64,000 bases of DNA from NCBI GenBank assembly GCA_947476535.1, contig CANJRC010000003.1, positions 1 through 64,000 of the forward strand, written 5' to 3'. Made by a program: the position numbers and the translations under genes. The notes beneath the pieces were generated by a model. The model made no database searches. It saw only the letters and a list, made by a program, of their open reading frames with translations, and was not told where the DNA came from. How positions within the stretch are numbered: the stretch's first letter is position 1; each line of letters starts with the position of its first letter. Shown here piece by piece: positions 10,829-22,101 of this stretch. The DNA comes from Betaproteobacteria bacterium (GTDB lineage Bacteria > Pseudomonadota > Gammaproteobacteria > Burkholderiales > SG8-39).

Positions 10829-11979
10829 TCGAGGACAGCCTCCGCTGCCCGAGTCGCTGCATTGCATCGCAAGCGTTGATGGATGTTCGAAAATTCCGAC
10901 TCCAGGCGCGTGCGCACGACGCCATCGCCAAGTTCATTGAGAACCGCTTGCGCGAGATTTTCCGGCGTTGCTTCGTCTTGCAGGAACTCCGGAACGATGA
11001 AACGTCCGGCGACAATATTGGGCAAGCCCACCCATTCCTGATAGCGCATGCGCGACATGATTTTCCAACTGCTGGGGGCCATGCGGTAGGCAATCACCAT
11101 GGGCTTGCGATAGAGCGCGGTTTCCAAGGTTGCAGTGCCGCTCGCAACCAGCACCACGTTGGAGGACGCAATGGCTTCGCGGGAGTGTCCGAACAGGATC
11201 GTCAGGGGCAGCGTTTCGGCACCCAGCGCATAGAGTCTTTGTTCGAACAGATCGCGTGTCTCGCGGCTGACCATGGGGACGAGGAACCGCGCGCCAGGGC
11301 GCTGCTGGTCCATAAGCATGGCCGTTCTGATGAATGCGTCGGCCATGTACTTCAGCTCGGATTGCCGGCTACCAGGTAGCAACGCGATGACCGTTTGGCC
11401 GGGGGGGATCTGAAGTTGCTCGCGAGCGTTGGCAGTCTGGTCCTCTTCGGGAACCAGGTCGGCCATCGGGTGACCCACATAGGTCGCCCGGATACCCGCC
11501 TTGGAATAGATTTCTTCCTCGAACGGGAACAGTACAAGTACCTTGCTGACCGATTTTCCGATGCTCTTGATGCGCCCCCCGCGCCACGCCCATATTGACG
11601 GGCCCACATAATGTATGGTCTGGATCGATTCGCCTTTGAGGCTACGCTCCAGCGCAAGATTGAAGTCTGGGGCATCAATGCCTATAAATATCGAGGGACG
11701 CAGCTTGCTGAGGCGCCGGAATAGGCGTCTGCGCATCGACGTGATGCCCGCATAATGGCGCAACACCTCGGCATAGCCTCTGACGGCCAAGCTCTCCATG
11801 GGATACCAGGACTCAAAACCAAGGGCTTCCATTTTCGCCCCCCCGATGCCGACGAATCTCGCTCGGGGCAGCCTTTGCTTCAATTCGGCCATGAGGCTTG
11901 CGCCAAGAAAATCCCCGGAGGCCTCACCCGCTACCATGGCAATGGTTTGATCCTCAACCTGCATGTGATGTGCACCCAT
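10816..11979 (-). CDS. lpxB: lipid-A-disaccharide synthase
   Basis: Joins UDP-diacylglucosamine and lipid X to form the lipid A disaccharide at the inner face of the cytoplasmic membrane. 387 residues, GT19 family. Landmarks are [75 protein letters not shown] and [12 protein letters not shown]. An in-frame ATG at 11964 would be five residues shorter. It follows lpxA by six bases. Confidence 0.97.
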   Translation of the reverse strand: MGAHHMQVEDQTIAMVAGEASGDFLGASLMAELKQRLPRARFVGIGGAKMEALGFESWYPMESLAVRGYAEVLRHYAGITSMRRRLFRRLSKLRPSIFIGIDAPDFNLALERSLKGESIQTIHYVGPSIWAWRGGRIKSIGKSVSKVLVLFPFEEEIYSKAGIRATYVGHPMADLVPEEDQTANAREQLQIPPGQTVIALLPGSRQSELKYMADAFIRTAMLMDQQRPGARFLVPMVSRETRDLFEQRLYALGAETLPLTILFGHSREAIASSNVVLVASGTATLETALYRKPMVIAYRMAPSSWKIMSRMRYQEWVGLPNIVAGRFIVPEFLQDEATPENLAQAVLNELGDGVVRTRLESEFSNIHQRLRCNAATRAAEAVLECLT

Positions 11980-11985
11980 GGCCTG

Positions 11986-12756
11986 CTATCGGATGATTCC
12001 CCGTCCGGCCCTCGACAGGAACGTTGCCAACACTGACAGTTCCGGCTCTGACTCGGCCCTGTTCGCGATCTCTGTTCGAGCCTGCTCCAGCGATAGCCCG
12101 GATTTGTACATCGTCTTGTATGCAGATTTGATATGCGCGATTTCGGCTGCCGTAAATCCACGGCGCCGCAAACCCTCGGAATTGATGCCATGCGGCTGTG
12201 CAGTGTTCCCCGCAGCCGTGACATAGGGCGGCAAATCCTGAAGGAGTATGGTGCCCATGGCCGTCAATGAATGCGCCCCGATGTGGACGAATTGATGGAC
12301 TACGGTGAATCCTCCGAGGATGGCGTGGTTACCGATATGCACGTGTCCTGCCAGCTGGGAGTTATTGGCGAATATTGTCCCGTCCCCGACCTGGCAGTCG
12401 TGGGCCAGGTGCACGTAGGCCATGATCCAATTATCGTTTCCCACGCGAGTCGCGCCTGCATCCTGAACCGTTCCTCGATTCAGCGTGCAAAACTCCCGAA
12501 TGTTATTGCGATCGCCAATTTCCAGCGTTGTCGCCTCTTCCGCATATTTCTTGTCCTGGGGAGCCGCACCGATAGACGAATGGGGAAAGAAACGATTGTC
12601 GCGCCCGATCCGCGTGGGACCTTCGATGACAACATGCGAGCCAATCGTTGTGCCCGATCCGATCACTACGTCTTTGCCAATCACCGCATAAGCACCGACA
12701 GAGACGCCGTCGCCCAGGCTTGCGTTTGGATCGACGATCGCTGTCGGATGGATCAT
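11986..12756 (-). CDS. lpxA: UDP-N-acetylglucosamine acyltransferase
   Basis: First step of lipid A synthesis: moves a 3-hydroxyacyl chain from ACP to UDP-GlcNAc. 256 residues. The N-terminal left-handed beta helix is made of hexapeptide repeats from [18 protein letters not shown] onward; the catalytic histidine region is [13 protein letters not shown], and the C-terminal helical domain contains [11 protein letters not shown]. The start at 12756 overlaps the fabZ stop as ATGA; an open frame to 12774 reads into fabZ without family similarity. Confidence 0.97.
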   Translation of the reverse strand: MIHPTAIVDPNASLGDGVSVGAYAVIGKDVVIGSGTTIGSHVVIEGPTRIGRDNRFFPHSSIGAAPQDKKYAEEATTLEIGDRNNIREFCTLNRGTVQDAGATRVGNDNWIMAYVHLAHDCQVGDGTIFANNSQLAGHVHIGNHAILGGFTVVHQFVHIGAHSLTAMGTILLQDLPPYVTAAGNTAQPHGINSEGLRRRGFTAAEIAHIKSAYKTMYKSGLSLEQARTEIANRAESEPELSVLATFLSRAGRGIIR

Positions 12757-13193
12757 AGGGCCCGGACCGTGCACATCAAATTGGCTTCCGCAGCCAGATT
12801 CTCGCCGATGCGCGCGCGCGCGGAGAATTTCCAGATGCCGCGCACACGCCGCTCGATTACCGACTCGAGAATCAGCTGATCGCCGGGAAGAACCGGCCGC
12901 TTAAAGCGCGCATCATCGATGCCTACGAAGTAGTAAACCGACTCCTTGTCCGGTTTGTTCCCCAGCGTCTTGAACGACAGAATGGCCGACACCTGCGCTA
13001 GCGCTTCAATGATCAGCACGCCGGGCATGACCGGATGGTGCGGGAAATGCCCTGAGAAAAATGGCTCATTGATGCTGACATTCTTGATCCCCGTTATGCG
13101 CTTCCCAGGCTCACATTCGAGCACGCGATCGACCAGCAACATGGGGTATCGGTGCGGCAGGTATTCCAGAATTTCGGCTATATCCATCATCAT
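12753..13193 (-). CDS. fabZ: 3-hydroxyacyl-ACP dehydratase FabZ
   Basis: Dehydrates 3-hydroxyacyl-ACP in fatty acid elongation; its substrate is also the acyl donor for LpxA and LpxD, which explains its place between those genes. 146 residues, single hot-dog fold. The active site is in [20 protein letters not shown] with His49 and Glu63. Start [20 protein letters not shown] is typical. Its ATG overlaps the lpxD stop by four bases. Confidence 0.97.
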   Translation of the reverse strand: MMMDIAEILEYLPHRYPMLLVDRVLECEPGKRITGIKNVSINEPFFSGHFPHHPVMPGVLIIEALAQVSAILSFKTLGNKPDKESVYYFVGIDDARFKRPVLPGDQLILESVIERRVRGIWKFSARARIGENLAAEANLMCTVRAL

Positions 13194-14293
13194 TTTCCCT
13201 TTCGACCTGTTCCTGTAGCGGCATCTACGGAGCGCACCGCTGAAGTACTAGCCGATTTCTCCAGCTCGCGGACTCTCACAGATATTTCAGCGAGGTTTTT
13301 AATTGCTACCGCCGTGCGGCCCCAACGGCCGTGTTCGTCAAACGGGAACGCTCCAGTGTACGTACCGGAAGACCGGATCGATTTGGTGATGAGCGTGGCA
13401 GCCGAAATGTGAACCTTGTCGGCGATCTCAATGTGACCGAGAACGACGGCGCCACCACCAATGGTGCAGTGCCGACCGATAATGGCACTGCCGGCAATGC
13501 CGACGCATCCGGCAATTGCCGTGTGCGCGCCGATGCGCACGTTGTGTCCCACCTGTATGAGGTTATCCAGCTTTACGCCGTCTTCAATAATGGTGTCATC
13601 CAGTGCGCCCCTGTCGATTGCTGTGTTTGCCCCGATTTCCACATCATCTCCAATGACGACGCGCCCGGTCTGAGGAATCTTCAGCCAGCGGCCATCTTTT
13701 TGTGCCAAGCCGAAGCCGTCAGCGCCGATTACGGCGCCTGAATGCACTATGCCCCTCTGGCCGATGCTGCATTTCTCGTAAATTGTTACGTTGGCGTGCA
13801 GTCGCGTGCCCTTCCCGATCGACACGTCGTCGCCCAGTTTGCAACCCGGGCCAACAATTACCCCGGCCGCTATCTTGGTTCGACGCCCAACATAGGCGCC
13901 GGCGTCGATCCTGGCCAGCGGCGATACCCGAGCATCATCCTCCACAGTCGCCGTAGCGTGTCGACCGGGACTCAGGGCGACTTTTGGAGCAAGAAGGATG
14001 GCTACTTCCGCAAAGTACAAGTACGGGTTCTCGCAAAGTACCGTTGGCAAAGTCGTGACAATGGGAGTATCCGACGACAAAATCACGGCACTTGCCCGAG
14101 ACTGTTTAAGGACAGCTCGATAGCGCAAGTTGCTGAGAAAGCTGATGTCCCCCTCACCCGCATTTTTCAGGGAGGCGACGCGCTTGATCAGCACTTTTCC
14201 CGGACCGCGTAATGTGCCACCCAGCCTGTCGACGATGTCCTCTAGGCTCAGCGCGATGCCGGCGTTGGACTCACGCGCTTTGTTCCTCATCAT
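13190..14293 (-). CDS. lpxD: UDP-3-O-(3-hydroxyacyl)glucosamine N-acyltransferase
   Basis: Third acylation step in lipid A synthesis. 367 residues. The N-terminal uridine-binding domain ([27 protein letters not shown]) precedes a long hexapeptide-repeat beta helix; the catalytic histidine region reads [20 protein letters not shown]. The C-terminal end has extra residues ([20 protein letters not shown]) of low complexity. The start is placed at the paired ATGATG at 14290-14293. The frame is open to 14494, but that stretch encodes, in another frame, the end of the broken skp gene, so it is not part of LpxD. Confidence 0.96.
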   Translation of the reverse strand: MMRNKARESNAGIALSLEDIVDRLGGTLRGPGKVLIKRVASLKNAGEGDISFLSNLRYRAVLKQSRASAVILSSDTPIVTTLPTVLCENPYLYFAEVAILLAPKVALSPGRHATATVEDDARVSPLARIDAGAYVGRRTKIAAGVIVGPGCKLGDDVSIGKGTRLHANVTIYEKCSIGQRGIVHSGAVIGADGFGLAQKDGRWLKIPQTGRVVIGDDVEIGANTAIDRGALDDTIIEDGVKLDNLIQVGHNVRIGAHTAIAGCVGIAGSAIIGRHCTIGGGAVVLGHIEIADKVHISAATLITKSIRSSGTYTGAFPFDEHGRWGRTAVAIKNLAEISVRVRELEKSASTSAVRSVDAATGTGRKGK

Positions 14294-14301
14294 AGTATTG
14301 G

Positions 14302-14823
14302 CTATTTTTCTGCTGGCCTGTTGTTGTCGAGTGCCTTGACGACCATGTCGGTGATGTCTATATGAGGGTCGACCCAGACCGCCTCTTGAAAAACGATATC
14401 GAATTTCGCCAACTCGGCAATCTGACGCACCACTCGGTTTGCCCTTTCGAAACACCCGCGAGTTCCTCATTGCAGCACTGATTGAGGTATTCACGGAATT
14501 CTCTCTACATGCGCAGAAAGTCCCAGTTCATGTCGCTGAGTTCGCGTTCACGGTTACGACGTTCTATCTCGGACATTGTTGCGGAATTCTTCTCGAAAGC
14601 GTCCTGGCTACGCTTCAACTGCTCAGCGAGTTTGGAAATATTCTGGTCACGCTTGGAAAATTCGGCTTCGATGCTCTTCTGCACCCGGACCGCCGGGGGC
14701 AGCATTGCGCAGTACCCTGTCGAGGCTGACGAAACCGATCTTTCCTTGTGCCAGTGCCGGGCTGGTTGCCAGCGCCGGAACAATGGCGATACCCCACACT
14801 CTCATGCTCAGAAGCCGACGCAC
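14302..14823 (-). pseudogene. skp: skp/ompH periplasmic chaperone, broken by two frameshifts and a stop
   Basis: Skp (OmpH) normally shields unfolded outer-membrane proteins in the periplasm, and this is its conserved place between bamA and lpxD. The start codes for a signal peptide and GKIGFVSLDRVLRNAAP. Near 14690-14700 one extra base in a C/G run shifts the frame; the next frame continues KSIEAEFSKRDQNISKLAEQ to MNWDFLRM, where TAG (14507-14505) replaces the expected CAG. After it REFREYLNQCCNEELAGV follows, then a one-base loss near 14448-14453 shifts again to IAELAKFDIVFQEAVWVDP and a stop at 14302. The remaining protein pattern is good, so decay looks recent. The start may be GTG 14823 or ATG 14805; AGGAGG lies at 14839-14844. 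Confidence 0.88.
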
Positions 14824-14903
14824 CCCAACCCCCAATTGCCTCCTAGCGAGTAGCCCTTGCCCCACTTTCAATCGCTCTTTGATGACGAAAATAATACTGA
14901 TCG

Positions 14904-17201
14904 CTAGAAAGTTTGTCCCAATTGAAACGCAAACCTCTGTTTGTTGTCCTCGGGTTTCGCGTTAAGTGGTCTGGCCAAGTTGAGCTTCATCGGGCCGAAT
15001 GGAGAGTTCCACGAAATACCAACCCCTGTTGCATAACGCAGGTCAGACAGGTTCAGTTTGGTCCCGGCGCCGTACACCTGTCCGCCATCCAAGAATACAC
15101 TCAGGCGGATTGATTGCTCCTTGCCCTGTCCTGGCATTGGGAACAAGCCCTCAATTGTGCCAAGCATGCGGCCTACTCCGCCTAAATAGCTGCCGTCCGT
15201 ATCGCGAGGACCGAGCGAACTAGGTGCATATCCGCGAACGCTTCCCGGGCCACCGGCATACAGGTTCTTGAAGAAGGGCAACGTCTTTCCACCATATCCG
15301 CGCGCACCCGAAACTTCTCCGCTCATCATCAGCGTGAACTTACTTGCAAGTGGGACGAAGTACTGACCCGAAGAACTTACCCTGAAGTACCTTAGGTCTC
15401 CAATAGGCATTGCAATTTCACCTGATACGGCCGTCTTGTGGCCTGAGGTGGGCCAGAGAATGCTATCTCGGCTGTCTTGCACGAAGCTAGGCTTGGCAAC
15501 GACGCTAGAGTACTGACTCCCCGTCTCGCGCACGAACTGCACGATCCTAGGTGGGGATAGTGTCGGGTCTGACTCAAGTTTGGTACGGTCAAGCACAAAA
15601 CCCACAGCCACCCTATCAATGGACGTAAGCGGATATCCAAAGGTGACACCAGTGCCAAAAGACTGGGTCTTGTATTGACCTAGACCCAAATTGCTCGGAT
15701 TGCTGCGCCTGAAGTAGCCCTCGTAACCTCGGCTGACCCCATCAATCGTGGCGTAAGGATCCGTATACGAGAGTGAGAGATTGGTATTGATCTTGCTGGT
15801 ATTCAAGCCGACGCCGATGGCCTTGCCCGTCCCCAAAACGTTCTCTTGCTGAACCGATGCAGACGCAACGAGTTTTTCGGAAGAAGACAAACCAAGACCC
15901 AACAGGACCGCACCTGTCGGCTTTTCCTTGACATCAACATTGACATCGACCTGATCTGATGTGCTAGCCACCGGCGGTGTTTCGATGTCGACATCGGTGA
16001 AATATCCCAAGCGCCCAAGGCGACGCTTCGACTGCTGGATCTTGTCGGTATCGTAGAAGGCGCCCTCAAGCTGGCGCATCTCGCGGCGAATGACTTCGTC
16101 CCTCGTGCGGCTATTCCCGCCAACATTGATCCGCCGAACATACACACGCCGGCCCGCATCAATTCGAATCGTAAAGGCAGCCGTCCTCTTTTCCCGGTCG
16201 AGTTCCGGTACCCCGCTCGCGTTTGCAAAAGCGTAGCCTTCTCGCCCGAGTCGGTCCGTAATCGCCTTGGTGCTCTCGTTCAACTTTTCCCTGTTGAACG
16301 ATGCGCCTTCCTTGAGCGTGATAAGGCGGAGCAACTCTGCCTCGGGCACAAGCATTTCTCCGCCCAGCTTCACTCCCGAGACGGTGTACTTCTCGCCTTC
16401 AGTGATATTAATGGTGATGTAAATGTCTCGCTTGTCAGGCGTTATGGACACCTGGGTGGAGTCAATATTGAAGTCGAGGAACCCTCTGTTGAGATAGTGA
16501 GATCGCAAAACCTCCAGGTCCGCCTGGAGTTTTTGCCTCGAATACTGGTCGTTTTTCGTATACCAAGTAAACCAACCCAGGGTTCTCAAGGTAAAAAGTT
16601 CGGCAAGATCCTCTTCGACGAACGATTGATTCCCGACAATGTTGATGGCTCGGATCTTCGCCGCATCTCCCTCGTTCACGGTGAAGTTGATGCCGACACG
16701 ATTGCGCTCAAGGGGGGTTACCGTCGTGGTTACCTGGGCAGCGTAAAAGCCACGTCCCAGATATTGTCGTTTGATCTCCTGTTCTGCCTGGTCAAGAATG
16801 GACCGGTCAAAGATGCGCCCCTCCTGGAAATTGGATTCTCGTAGCGCCTTGCGGGCGACGTCTCCCTTGATCTCCTTCATACCGACGAAGTCGATGGCCG
16901 CAATTGCCGGGCGCTCCTCGACGAGGACTATCAGGACATCACGCTCCACTTCTAGGCGCACATCACGAAAAAAGCCCGTGCTGAACAAGGCTCGCAGAGC
17001 CTGCGCAGCCTTTTCATCGGTCATCGTTTCCCCGACCTTGACAGGGAGATAGCTGAATATCGTTCCTGCCTCTATTCGCTGCGCCCCTTCTACACGAATG
17101 TCCTTGACCACAAACGGGTCAAACGCATTGGCAAGGCCCGATAAGCAGGTAGCAAAAACGAGGACAATCTGACGAACTGCTTTGAGAAAGCAAATTTTCA
17201 T
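14904..17201 (-). CDS. bamA: outer membrane protein assembly factor BamA
   Basis: Central beta-barrel of the BAM complex that inserts outer-membrane proteins. 765 residues. A signal peptide ends at GLANA before FDPFVVKDIRVEGAQRIEAG. Five POTRA domains cover roughly residues 25-420, then a 16-strand barrel with the loop-6 motif VRGYAPSSLGPRD and a C-terminal phenylalanine (FQLGQTF). It is intact, in contrast to the skp remnant 80 bases downstream. It follows rseP, 65 bases upstream. Confidence 0.97.
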   Translation of the reverse strand: MKICFLKAVRQIVLVFATCLSGLANAFDPFVVKDIRVEGAQRIEAGTIFSYLPVKVGETMTDEKAAQALRALFSTGFFRDVRLEVERDVLIVLVEERPAIAAIDFVGMKEIKGDVARKALRESNFQEGRIFDRSILDQAEQEIKRQYLGRGFYAAQVTTTVTPLERNRVGINFTVNEGDAAKIRAINIVGNQSFVEEDLAELFTLRTLGWFTWYTKNDQYSRQKLQADLEVLRSHYLNRGFLDFNIDSTQVSITPDKRDIYITINITEGEKYTVSGVKLGGEMLVPEAELLRLITLKEGASFNREKLNESTKAITDRLGREGYAFANASGVPELDREKRTAAFTIRIDAGRRVYVRRINVGGNSRTRDEVIRREMRQLEGAFYDTDKIQQSKRRLGRLGYFTDVDIETPPVASTSDQVDVNVDVKEKPTGAVLLGLGLSSSEKLVASASVQQENVLGTGKAIGVGLNTSKINTNLSLSYTDPYATIDGVSRGYEGYFRRSNPSNLGLGQYKTQSFGTGVTFGYPLTSIDRVAVGFVLDRTKLESDPTLSPPRIVQFVRETGSQYSSVVAKPSFVQDSRDSILWPTSGHKTAVSGEIAMPIGDLRYFRVSSSGQYFVPLASKFTLMMSGEVSGARGYGGKTLPFFKNLYAGGPGSVRGYAPSSLGPRDTDGSYLGGVGRMLGTIEGLFPMPGQGKEQSIRLSVFLDGGQVYGAGTKLNLSDLRYATGVGISWNSPFGPMKLNLARPLNAKPEDNKQRFAFQLGQTF

Positions 17202-17266
17202 TGAGGGAAGCCGGTCGAAAGTTCAGGCGATTCGTCTACGCGCCATGGGGCACAAAGGGAAAAGAT

Positions 17267-18640
17267 TCAGCTAAAAATCAAACGATTAATGTCGTTGAAG
17301 AAGGCAAACGCCGTCAGGACCAGCAAGAGCGCCAAGCCCACCCTCTGACCCAGTTCCATTGCTCTCGTGGAGACTGGGGTACCCTTTACGGCTTCCACAG
17401 CATAATACATCAGGTGTCCGCCATCCAATAACGGTACGGGTAATAGGTTTAGGACGCCTAGACTGATGCTTATCAATGCAAGAAACCCGATGTATGGGAC
17501 TACGCCCATCTGTGCCGACTGACCAGCGTAATCCGCGATGGTGACTGGACCGGATAAATTTCGCCAGGAAACCTCGCCGGTGAACATTTTTCCGATCATT
17601 CGCAGGCTGAACCACGCTGTTTCCAGCGTTCGATTGAGCGCCATAAGCAGCGCGTCAGTTGGGCCATAGCGAACCATCGTGGATAGTCCGTCCAGGGATG
17701 ATTCGCGAATCCGAGGAGCTGCGCCGATCCGGCCAAACCGGCCCGCTGAACTATCGCGAGTTTCAACCGGCTCAGGAGTCACATCGAAGTGAATCGTTCG
17801 TCCATCGCGGACAATCTCGAACCCCAGCGCCACTCCGGGACTGGATCGCACGGCCGCAACGACCTGGTCCCACGTGGAGATCGGGCGAGAGTCGATTGTC
17901 GACACCCGGTCACCGGCCAGAAGCCCGGAGCGCTCTGCGACTTGCCCTTGGACGGTTATACCAATAACAGGCGGAAAGTCAGGACGAAAAAGCTTCAATC
18001 CAACCTTCGATAGAGGATCCGTCTGCCCGTCTTCTATCCTGAACTTGCTCAAGTTCAGTTGTCGCCACGCAATTTCGCTGCTCAAACTCAGAGTTTCCAG
18101 TCGAACTTGCGCCTGGTCTACACCATGATTTAGGAGCTTCCATCTAACCTCTTGCCAGGTGGTGACCGCCTCATCATTCACTCGTCGAATCAAGTCTCCG
18201 CGCTGCAGCCCTGCTTCAGCGGCAGGCGAGCCTGGGTCCGGAACCCCAATGATAGGCTTTGGTTCAGTGACGCCTCCAATGAACAATACCCAGTAGAGCA
18301 GTACGGCCAGAAGAAAATTGGCCAGCGGCCCGGCAACCACAATAGAAGCACGTCTCCACAAGGGCTGGCGATTGAATGCCCGATGCACTTCACCAGGGGC
18401 GACAGACCCCTCCTGCTCATCGAGCATCCTTACGTAGCCACCAATCGGAAACAATGCCAATACCCACTCGGTGCGGTCCTTTCCCATGCGGCGCATCACC
18501 AGCGTGCGCCCGAAACCTACCGAGAATCGCAGAACTTTGACCCCGCAAAGTCGAGCTGCGGCAAAATGCCCCAGTTCATGGACGACGATGAGCACTGCCA
18601 ATGCCGCTAAAAATGCAATGATGGTGTACAAAAACGTCAT
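17267..18640 (-). CDS. rseP: site-2 protease RseP
   Basis: Intramembrane zinc metalloprotease that completes release of sigma-E during envelope stress. 457 residues. The metal site HELGH is at residues 21-25 in the first membrane helix; the second helix contains [14 protein letters not shown]. Two PDZ domains lie at about 125-200 and 215-295. The third metal ligand motif, [16 protein letters not shown], is in the C-terminal membrane part. The start overlaps the dxr stop as ATGA. Its partner DegS and the anti-sigma factor are not in the window. Confidence 0.97.
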   Translation of the reverse strand: MTFLYTIIAFLAALAVLIVVHELGHFAAARLCGVKVLRFSVGFGRTLVMRRMGKDRTEWVLALFPIGGYVRMLDEQEGSVAPGEVHRAFNRQPLWRRASIVVAGPLANFLLAVLLYWVLFIGGVTEPKPIIGVPDPGSPAAEAGLQRGDLIRRVNDEAVTTWQEVRWKLLNHGVDQAQVRLETLSLSSEIAWRQLNLSKFRIEDGQTDPLSKVGLKLFRPDFPPVIGITVQGQVAERSGLLAGDRVSTIDSRPISTWDQVVAAVRSSPGVALGFEIVRDGRTIHFDVTPEPVETRDSSAGRFGRIGAAPRIRESSLDGLSTMVRYGPTDALLMALNRTLETAWFSLRMIGKMFTGEVSWRNLSGPVTIADYAGQSAQMGVVPYIGFLALISISLGVLNLLPVPLLDGGHLMYYAVEAVKGTPVSTRAMELGQRVGLALLLVLTAFAFFNDINRLIFS

Positions 18641-19839
18641 GCGAGATTCCTTCCGCGGCCGCTAACTTTGGCCACGAGCGAAGCTGCACACGATCGCGCA
18701 AGCTGGTCGGCGAAAAACACGTCTTCGATTCGCGTTGTTGGTGTCAGCGGAACCTCGTCCAGCGTTTCTTCAATCACGTCAGTTATCGCAAGAAATGGCA
18801 GCTTTTCTTCTAGGAAGGCAGCCACGGCGATTTCGTTTGCCGCATTGAAGACTGCCGATGCCGAGTTTCCCTGGCTAAGGGTCGCGTATGCCAGTCTGAG
18901 TGCGGGAAAACGCGAGAAATCAGGCTCCTCAAAGGTGAGCGTGCCGATGGAAGGCAATTTCAGGGAGGGGACACCGGACGCGATCCGGTCCGGATATGCC
19001 AGGGCTTGCGCGATCGGTGTCCTCATATCCGGATTTCCCATTTGAGATATGACCGAACCGTCGAGGTATTCGACCATCGAGTGAACAATGCTCTCCGGGT
19101 GGATGACGACACTGATCTGTTCCGCTGCGGCGCCAAACAGCCAGTGTGCTTCGATGACTTCCAGGGCCTTGTTCATCATGGTCGCGGAGTCGACCGAAAT
19201 CTTTCTCCCCATGGACCAGTTCGGATGCGCGCAGGCCTGGTCAGGGGTTATGTGCCTTAACTCGGCAAGTGTTCTTGTCCGAAAGGGGCCGCCTGACGCA
19301 GTTAGAATGATCCGACGAACCCCCAAGCCCTCGATAGTTCCGGAAAAGCGTTCCGGCAGGCATTGGAAAACGGCATTGTGCTCGCTATCGATGGGCAGCA
19401 AAGTGGCACTATTTTCATGCACAGCATCCATGAACACCGAACCTGCCATGACCAAGGCTTCCTTGTTTGCAAGGAGAATCGTCTTGCCGGCTTGCGCAGC
19501 GGCAAAAGTGGCCTTGAGCCCGGCCGCGCCAACGATGGCGGCCATGACGGCATCGACACTGGGCTCCGAAGCGACTTGTTCCAGCCCTTCGGGGCCTACG
19601 AGGACCTCGGTGTCCGGCGCGGCACTGCGCATGAGGGCCTTGAATTCAGAATAACGACTCGGATCGCTAACGCATGCAAACTGCGGCCTGAACCTCTCGC
19701 ATAGGGCGACCAACTCGCTGACCCTGCTGTGGGCCGTAAGCGCCACAACTTCGTACCGTCCGGGATGCTGTGCAATAACATCCAGCGTACTGCTGCCGAT
19801 TGAACCAGTTGCCCCCAGTATTGCAATGCGTTTCAACAT
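18637..19839 (-). CDS. dxr: 1-deoxy-D-xylulose-5-phosphate reductoisomerase
   Basis: Makes 2-C-methylerythritol 4-phosphate with NADPH in the non-mevalonate isoprenoid pathway. 400 residues. The nucleotide-binding motif [15 protein letters not shown] is at residues 7-21; [26 protein letters not shown] with metal-binding acidic residues, and [20 protein letters not shown] are conserved catalytic regions. It is six bases downstream of cdsA and feeds precursors to the UppS step encoded in the same cluster. Confidence 0.97.
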   Translation of the reverse strand: MLKRIAILGATGSIGSSTLDVIAQHPGRYEVVALTAHSRVSELVALCERFRPQFACVSDPSRYSEFKALMRSAAPDTEVLVGPEGLEQVASEPSVDAVMAAIVGAAGLKATFAAAQAGKTILLANKEALVMAGSVFMDAVHENSATLLPIDSEHNAVFQCLPERFSGTIEGLGVRRIILTASGGPFRTRTLAELRHITPDQACAHPNWSMGRKISVDSATMMNKALEVIEAHWLFGAAAEQISVVIHPESIVHSMVEYLDGSVISQMGNPDMRTPIAQALAYPDRIASGVPSLKLPSIGTLTFEEPDFSRFPALRLAYATLSQGNSASAVFNAANEIAVAAFLEEKLPFLAITDVIEETLDEVPLTPTTRIEDVFFADQLARSCAASLVAKVSGRGRNLA

Positions 19840-19845
19840 GTTCGC

Positions 19846-20664
19846 CTATCGCGAGAAAATGAGCGCTGCCATGGGCAGGACCGGAAGGAGCGCGTCCACT
19901 CGGTCCAGTATTCCACCATGTCCTGGCAGGATGGTGCCGCTGTCTTTGACACCTGCAAGTCGTTTAGCCCACGATTCTGCGAGGTCGCCGACAATTCCTG
20001 CCACGGCCAGCGCCAGGCAAACAATCATGAACAATGCATTGCCGTTCTCAGACACACGGCTTGCAGTCTGGGGCAAGGCAGCGGGAAGACTCACAATCAA
20101 CGCTAACGCGTAGATGCCGACTGCAGTCAGCCCGCCCGCGACACCCTCCCAGGTCTTTCCAGGACTGATGGAGGGGGCGAGTTTCCGGCGCCCCCATTTG
20201 CGCCCGGAGAAGTAGGCGGCGGTATCGGATACCCACACAATCGCCATCAAGACAAACAGCAGAGCCGGGTCGCTTAAACGCAGTGCTGCCAACGCGGATG
20301 CTGCCGAGGCAATGACAAGCCCGCCAAGGCCAATTCGAGTGGCCTTGGCTATGTTTTGGGAGTTGTTCCAAATAATCGCGGGGACTGCAGCAATCCAGGT
20401 CAATGCACTGGCGACGAAGAGCCACTTTGCAGGTATGACATCCATCAGCGCTGCCGCGACTACTGCGACGGTCAGAAAAATGCTGGTGCTCAGCGCTAAG
20501 CCCTTCAGGCCGCATAGCCGGCTCCACTCATATGCGCAGATTGCTGCAAATACTGCACAGGCAATATTCCATATTACCGTGGGCAGGAAAAATAATGATG
20601 GCACCAGCGCCAAGATCAGCACAATTGCTGTCGCAATGCGCTTGAGGAGTGAAGTTTGGATCAA
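19846..20664 (-). CDS. cdsA: phosphatidate cytidylyltransferase
   Basis: Forms CDP-diacylglycerol for phospholipid synthesis in the inner membrane. 272 residues with about seven or eight hydrophobic segments. The CDS signature is near the C-terminus: [22 protein letters not shown]. The upstream loop [21 protein letters not shown] is also typical. Its start overlaps the uppS stop by four bases (ATGA), pointing to coupled translation. Confidence 0.96.
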   Translation of the reverse strand: MIQTSLLKRIATAIVLILALVPSLFFLPTVIWNIACAVFAAICAYEWSRLCGLKGLALSTSIFLTVAVVAAALMDVIPAKWLFVASALTWIAAVPAIIWNNSQNIAKATRIGLGGLVIASAASALAALRLSDPALLFVLMAIVWVSDTAAYFSGRKWGRRKLAPSISPGKTWEGVAGGLTAVGIYALALIVSLPAALPQTASRVSENGNALFMIVCLALAVAGIVGDLAESWAKRLAGVKDSGTILPGHGGILDRVDALLPVLPMAALIFSR

Positions 20665-21467
20665 GCGCCCCTGTCCGACTCAGGAGGAAGTGCAATTGGT
20701 TGGCGTTCGGAGCTGGCAGGACTCAATTGCTCGGACGTTCGTCCAAATCTGCGCTCACGCTCGCGATACCATGCAATTGCAGCATCGAGTGCCTTGTTAT
20801 CGAAGTCTGGCCAGAGCGTCTCGGTAAAGTAAAGCTCTGTGTACGCCAAACTCCACAACAGAAAATTACTGATCCGCTGCTCGCCGCCGGTGCGAATAAA
20901 CAGGTCAGGCTCCGGCGCATAGTTCATCGAAAGGTGCTTTTCAAGGTCTGCTTCAGTAATGGTTTTCCCGGATTGTGCGTGGTCCGCGTGAACCCGATTG
21001 AAGGCTTGCAGCAAATCCCAGCGGCCGCCATAGTTCGCAGCGATTGTCAGCGTCAATCTTGAGTTGCCTACAGTAAGCTCAACGCCGTAGCGTACCAGTT
21101 CAATGATCCGGGAACCAAAAGGTTGCAGATCGCCGATGATCTTCAAGCGAATCCCATTGCGGTGCATCTTCTCGACTTCGCTTTCCAATGCCGATAGAAA
21201 AAGCTGCCGCAACAGCGTGATTTCTTCGGGGGGGCGTCGCCAATTTTCGGAACTGAAGGCGAAAATGGTGAGGAATTCGATCTTGCGCTCGACGCAAGCC
21301 TGGATGGTACTTCTGAGTGATTCGACACCTTGACGGTGCCCCGCAAAACGCGGGAGAAAACGGCGCTTCGCCCACCGGCCGTTTCCGTCCAAGATGATCG
21401 CCACATGTCGTGGAACTTCGGCAGGAACCGGGACTTCCCGTGTCGAACTGGAGAATCGGATTGTCAT
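20661..21467 (-). CDS. uppS: undecaprenyl diphosphate synthase
   Basis: cis-Prenyltransferase that builds the C55 lipid carrier for peptidoglycan and other surface polymers. 268 residues. [20 protein letters not shown] holds the catalytic Asp27; [12 protein letters not shown] and the C-terminal [20 protein letters not shown] with SELYF-like [13 protein letters not shown] complete the family pattern. The tail after about residue 245 is polar and variable. It follows frr by 30 bases. Confidence 0.97.
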   Translation of the reverse strand: MTIRFSSSTREVPVPAEVPRHVAIILDGNGRWAKRRFLPRFAGHRQGVESLRSTIQACVERKIEFLTIFAFSSENWRRPPEEITLLRQLFLSALESEVEKMHRNGIRLKIIGDLQPFGSRIIELVRYGVELTVGNSRLTLTIAANYGGRWDLLQAFNRVHADHAQSGKTITEADLEKHLSMNYAPEPDLFIRTGGEQRISNFLLWSLAYTELYFTETLWPDFDNKALDAAIAWYRERERRFGRTSEQLSPASSERQPIALPPESDRGA

Positions 21468-21497
21468 GGGCGACCTTGCTTACCGGAAATCGGCGCT

Positions 21498-22058
21498 TCA
21501 GACTGCCATCAATTCGGACTCTTTGGTCGATACCAGCTTGTCGATTTCCGCAATGTGGCGGTCGGTCAGCTTTTGAATATCGTCCTGGGCCTTGCGCTCG
21601 TCGTCTTCCGCAAGCTGCTTCTTCTTCACAAGGTCCTTTAACGACTGATTTGCGTCGCGGCGCTGGCTCCTGACCGCAACACGGGCGTTCTCACCTTCGG
21701 CCCTCACGATTTTAGCCAAATCCTTCCTGCGTTCCTCCGTCAGTGGCGGCATGGGGACCCGAATGGCGTCCCCTTGCGCGGCCGGATTGAGGCCAAGGCT
21801 CGACTCTCGTATGGACTTTTCGATGGCAGCAACGAGCTTCTTTTCCCAAGGCGTGACCATGATGGTGCGCGCATCCATCAAGGAGATACTGGCAACCTGT
21901 GAAATGGGTACCTGATTACCATAATAGTCAACAGTCACATGATCGAGAATTCCGGTATGAGCGCGTCCAGTGCGAATTTTCCCCAGATCGGTCTTCAGCG
22001 AATCAATGGATTTCAACATGCGCTGCTCTGCGCTTTTCTTGATTTCACCGACACTCAT
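21498..22058 (-). CDS. frr: ribosome recycling factor
   Basis: Splits post-termination ribosomes with EF-G. 186 residues, the usual size, starting [19 protein letters not shown]. Conserved features are [43 protein letters not shown] and the C-terminal [14 protein letters not shown]. All-alpha bundle plus a small beta domain. It is downstream of pyrH in the standard rpsB-tsf-pyrH-frr order. Confidence 0.98.
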   Translation of the reverse strand: MSVGEIKKSAEQRMLKSIDSLKTDLGKIRTGRAHTGILDHVTVDYYGNQVPISQVASISLMDARTIMVTPWEKKLVAAIEKSIRESSLGLNPAAQGDAIRVPMPPLTEERRKDLAKIVRAEGENARVAVRSQRRDANQSLKDLVKKKQLAEDDERKAQDDIQKLTDRHIAEIDKLVSTKESELMAV

Positions 22059-22101
22059 CTTTGATCTCCAATCGGTCGTGGCAGGGTTTGGTCCACTGCA
22101 G

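Noticed and set aside
14294..14494. Open frame extending LpxD by 67 residues
   Set aside because: The DNA encodes the C-terminal part of the decayed skp gene in another frame; LpxD similarity begins after the ATGATG at 14290-14293.
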